Source: Brevundimonas bullata | Lineage (GTDB): Bacteria > Pseudomonadota > Alphaproteobacteria > Caulobacterales > Caulobacteraceae | DNA length: 64,000 bases | Assembly (NCBI RefSeq): GCF_003350205.1 | Contig: NZ_QLLC01000017.1 | Coordinates: forward strand, 1 to 64,000 | Direction: 5' to 3' | Part shown: positions 62,952-64,000 of the stretch, one piece after another | How the letters are laid out: the number at the start of each line of letters is the position of its first letter | Position numbering within the stretch: the first letter of the stretch is position 1 | Translations under genes and position numbers: made by a program | Notes under the pieces: model-generated | Told to the model about the DNA's origin: nothing | Databases searched by the model: none | The model's input: the letters and a program-made list of their open reading frames with translations, nothing else

Positions 62952-63412
62952 CGGCGGACCTTTCCTTGATAGGCTTGGTATTCGGCGCCGAATTTGGTCG
63001 TCAGATAGCGCTCTTCGCGGGCGATGACGAAGCGGTCGACCACGATCAGGCAGGGGACCAGCAGGGCCAGGGCGACCGGGCTGTCCATCGCCAGGGCGAA
63101 CCCGGCGTAGGTGACGGCGAAGCCGACATAGATTGGATTGCGGCTGTACTTGTAGAGCCCGCCGGTCGCCAGGGCCGTCGTCGGCTTCCACGGCTCGGGC
63201 GGGGTGCCCAGGCGGCGGAAGGTCCCCGCCGCGATGCCGTCCAGCAGCAGGCCGCTGATCACTAAGACGAAGGCCAGGCCACGCCGCAGATCGACATTCA
63301 GCCCCAGCGACGGCTCGCTGACCAGTTGGCCCACGCCGTATCCCGCCAGCAGGAAGCCGAGATAGATCAGCGGCGGCGGGGCAATGACGCCGGGATGGTC
63401 GCGTGTCGTCAT
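62942..63412 (-). CDS. Isoprenylcysteine methyltransferase-like membrane protein
   Basis: A 156-residue membrane protein with four helices and the ICMT/phospholipid methyltransferase signature GLYKYSRNPIYVGF and a C-terminal EERYLTTKFG. It probably uses S-adenosylmethionine at the membrane; substrate unknown. It overlaps both neighbours. Confidence 0.83.
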   Translation of the reverse strand: MTTRDHPGVIAPPPLIYLGFLLAGYGVGQLVSEPSLGLNVDLRRGLAFVLVISGLLLDGIAAGTFRRLGTPPEPWKPTTALATGGLYKYSRNPIYVGFAVTYAGFALAMDSPVALALLVPCLIVVDRFVIAREERYLTTKFGAEYQAYQGKVRRWL

Positions 63413-63777
63413 ATCGTCTGTCCGGGGGGCGCGGTGAAGTCCGAGGTCGGGGCGTCGCCGGTGTTGATCACCTCCGAGGGCTCGAAGATCATCACCTCCG
63501 CCTCCTCGTCGGCGGCGGTGCGGTGTTCGACGCCGCGCGGCACGACGATGAATTGGCCCGGCTCCAGCGTCTCCACCCGGTCGCGGAACTCGACCCGGAA
63601 CCGGCCCTTCCAGACCAGGAACATCTCCTCGGCGTCGGCATGGCTATGCCAGGGGAAGACCCCCTGGACCTTGACCAGCCGCACGTCCTGCCCGTTCAGT
63701 TGGGCGGCGACGCGCGGCCGCCAGTGGTCGGAAAAGCCGCCGAACTTCTGCTCCAGATCGACGACCTCGCCGGTCAT
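63409..63777 (-). CDS. Cupin-domain protein
   Basis: A 122-residue single cupin. Metal ligands occur in PWHSHADAEEMFLV and later VPRGVEHRTAA. Overlaps the downstream methyltransferase and the upstream peptidase by four bases each, suggesting one operon. Small cupins may be isomerases or regulators; not decidable here. Confidence 0.85.
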   Translation of the reverse strand: MTGEVVDLEQKFGGFSDHWRPRVAAQLNGQDVRLVKVQGVFPWHSHADAEEMFLVWKGRFRVEFRDRVETLEPGQFIVVPRGVEHRTAADEEAEVMIFEPSEVINTGDAPTSDFTAPPGQTI

Positions 63778-64000
63778 CGCGGGGTGTCTTCGTCGGCGTA
63801 GATGGCGACGCGAGGGGCGGCGCTGGATGAGACGCTGCCGCGATACATGCCCGAGGTGTTCATCGAGAAGGCGACCGCGCCGTCCTTGCCCATGACGATG
63901 ACGCCGCCGTCGCCGCCGATGGAGCCGACGTCAGCGATCTCGGCGTCAGCGGCGGCCTGAACCCCCATGCCCGTCGACGTGCGCGAGCAGATGTCGCGCG
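63774..64000 (-). CDS. Isoaspartyl peptidase/L-asparaginase, partial
   Basis: The C-terminal 74 residues of a plant-type asparaginase: SIGGDGGVIVMGKDG, VAFSMNTSGMYRGS and the end ADEDTPR. This covers the last part of the beta subunit. The N-terminal part and the catalytic Thr lie beyond the window. The stop overlaps the cupin start (ATGA). Confidence 0.85.
   Translation of the reverse strand, partial: RDICSRTSTGMGVQAAADAEIADVGSIGGDGGVIVMGKDGAVAFSMNTSGMYRGSVSSSAAPRVAIYADEDTPR

Overview
The window is high-GC DNA with dense coding on both strands and short intergenic gaps. Gene content (beta-propeller phytase, tryptophan dioxygenase, a ydbH-ynbE-ydbL cluster, TadE/TadG pilus-type proteins, QueG beside a glutathione S-transferase, an NDUFA9-like epimerase, DUF885 peptidases) and tRNA sequences suggest an alphaproteobacterium of the Caulobacterales, most like Brevundimonas. 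This assignment is inference; no 16S gene is present.

Region 1 (1-1.96 kb) is ordinary chromosome ending in tRNA-Arg(CCG). Region 2 (about 1.93-15.4 kb) looks like an integrated defence island. A large serine recombinase sits tail-to-tail with the tRNA, and its reading frame ends inside the tRNA 3' half. It is followed by a HEPN-like/sigma-region-4 pair with a divergent XRE regulator, an ietA-ietS pair (AAA+ ATPase and subtilisin-like protease), a Z1-type ATPase with its own N-terminal DNA-binding domain and a large symmetric operator, and a nuclease-STAND NTPase (NLR-like) with a small overlapping upstream ORF. About 75-84 bp imperfect direct repeats flank the STAND module.

Region 3 (15.5-41.6 kb) is core-like: phytase, patatin, thioesterase, def-fmt-truA, YidB and entericidin-like proteins, a ThDP enzyme, a DUF885 peptidase, trmD-rplS, kynA, a CHAP amidase, an acyltransferase, a solitary m5C methyltransferase, the YdbH/YnbE/YdbL envelope lipid-transport set, an M23 peptidase and TadG, plus a frameshifted tadE. 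Region 4 (41.7-64 kb) holds a possible structured RNA beside tRNA-Gly, an AT-rich patch before a LuxR regulator, threonine dehydratase, FKBP, queG-GST-CDF, uppP, an amidohydrolase, an M1 peptidase, a TetR-EmrB-EmrA efflux operon with an operator, tRNA-Leu, and a compact cluster (FAH hydrolase, ICMT-like methyltransferase, cupin, isoaspartyl peptidase) that runs off the right edge.

Four families of palindromic intergenic repeats (about 110-230 bp) punctuate the core regions; one forms the 3' end of queG. None was seen in the 2-15 kb island, which supports separate origin. The most interesting region is 1.9-15.4 kb. IetAS and STAND nucleases are known classes; the operator-controlled Z1 protein, the small ORF coupled to the STAND gene and the HEPN/sigma pair are the least described parts.
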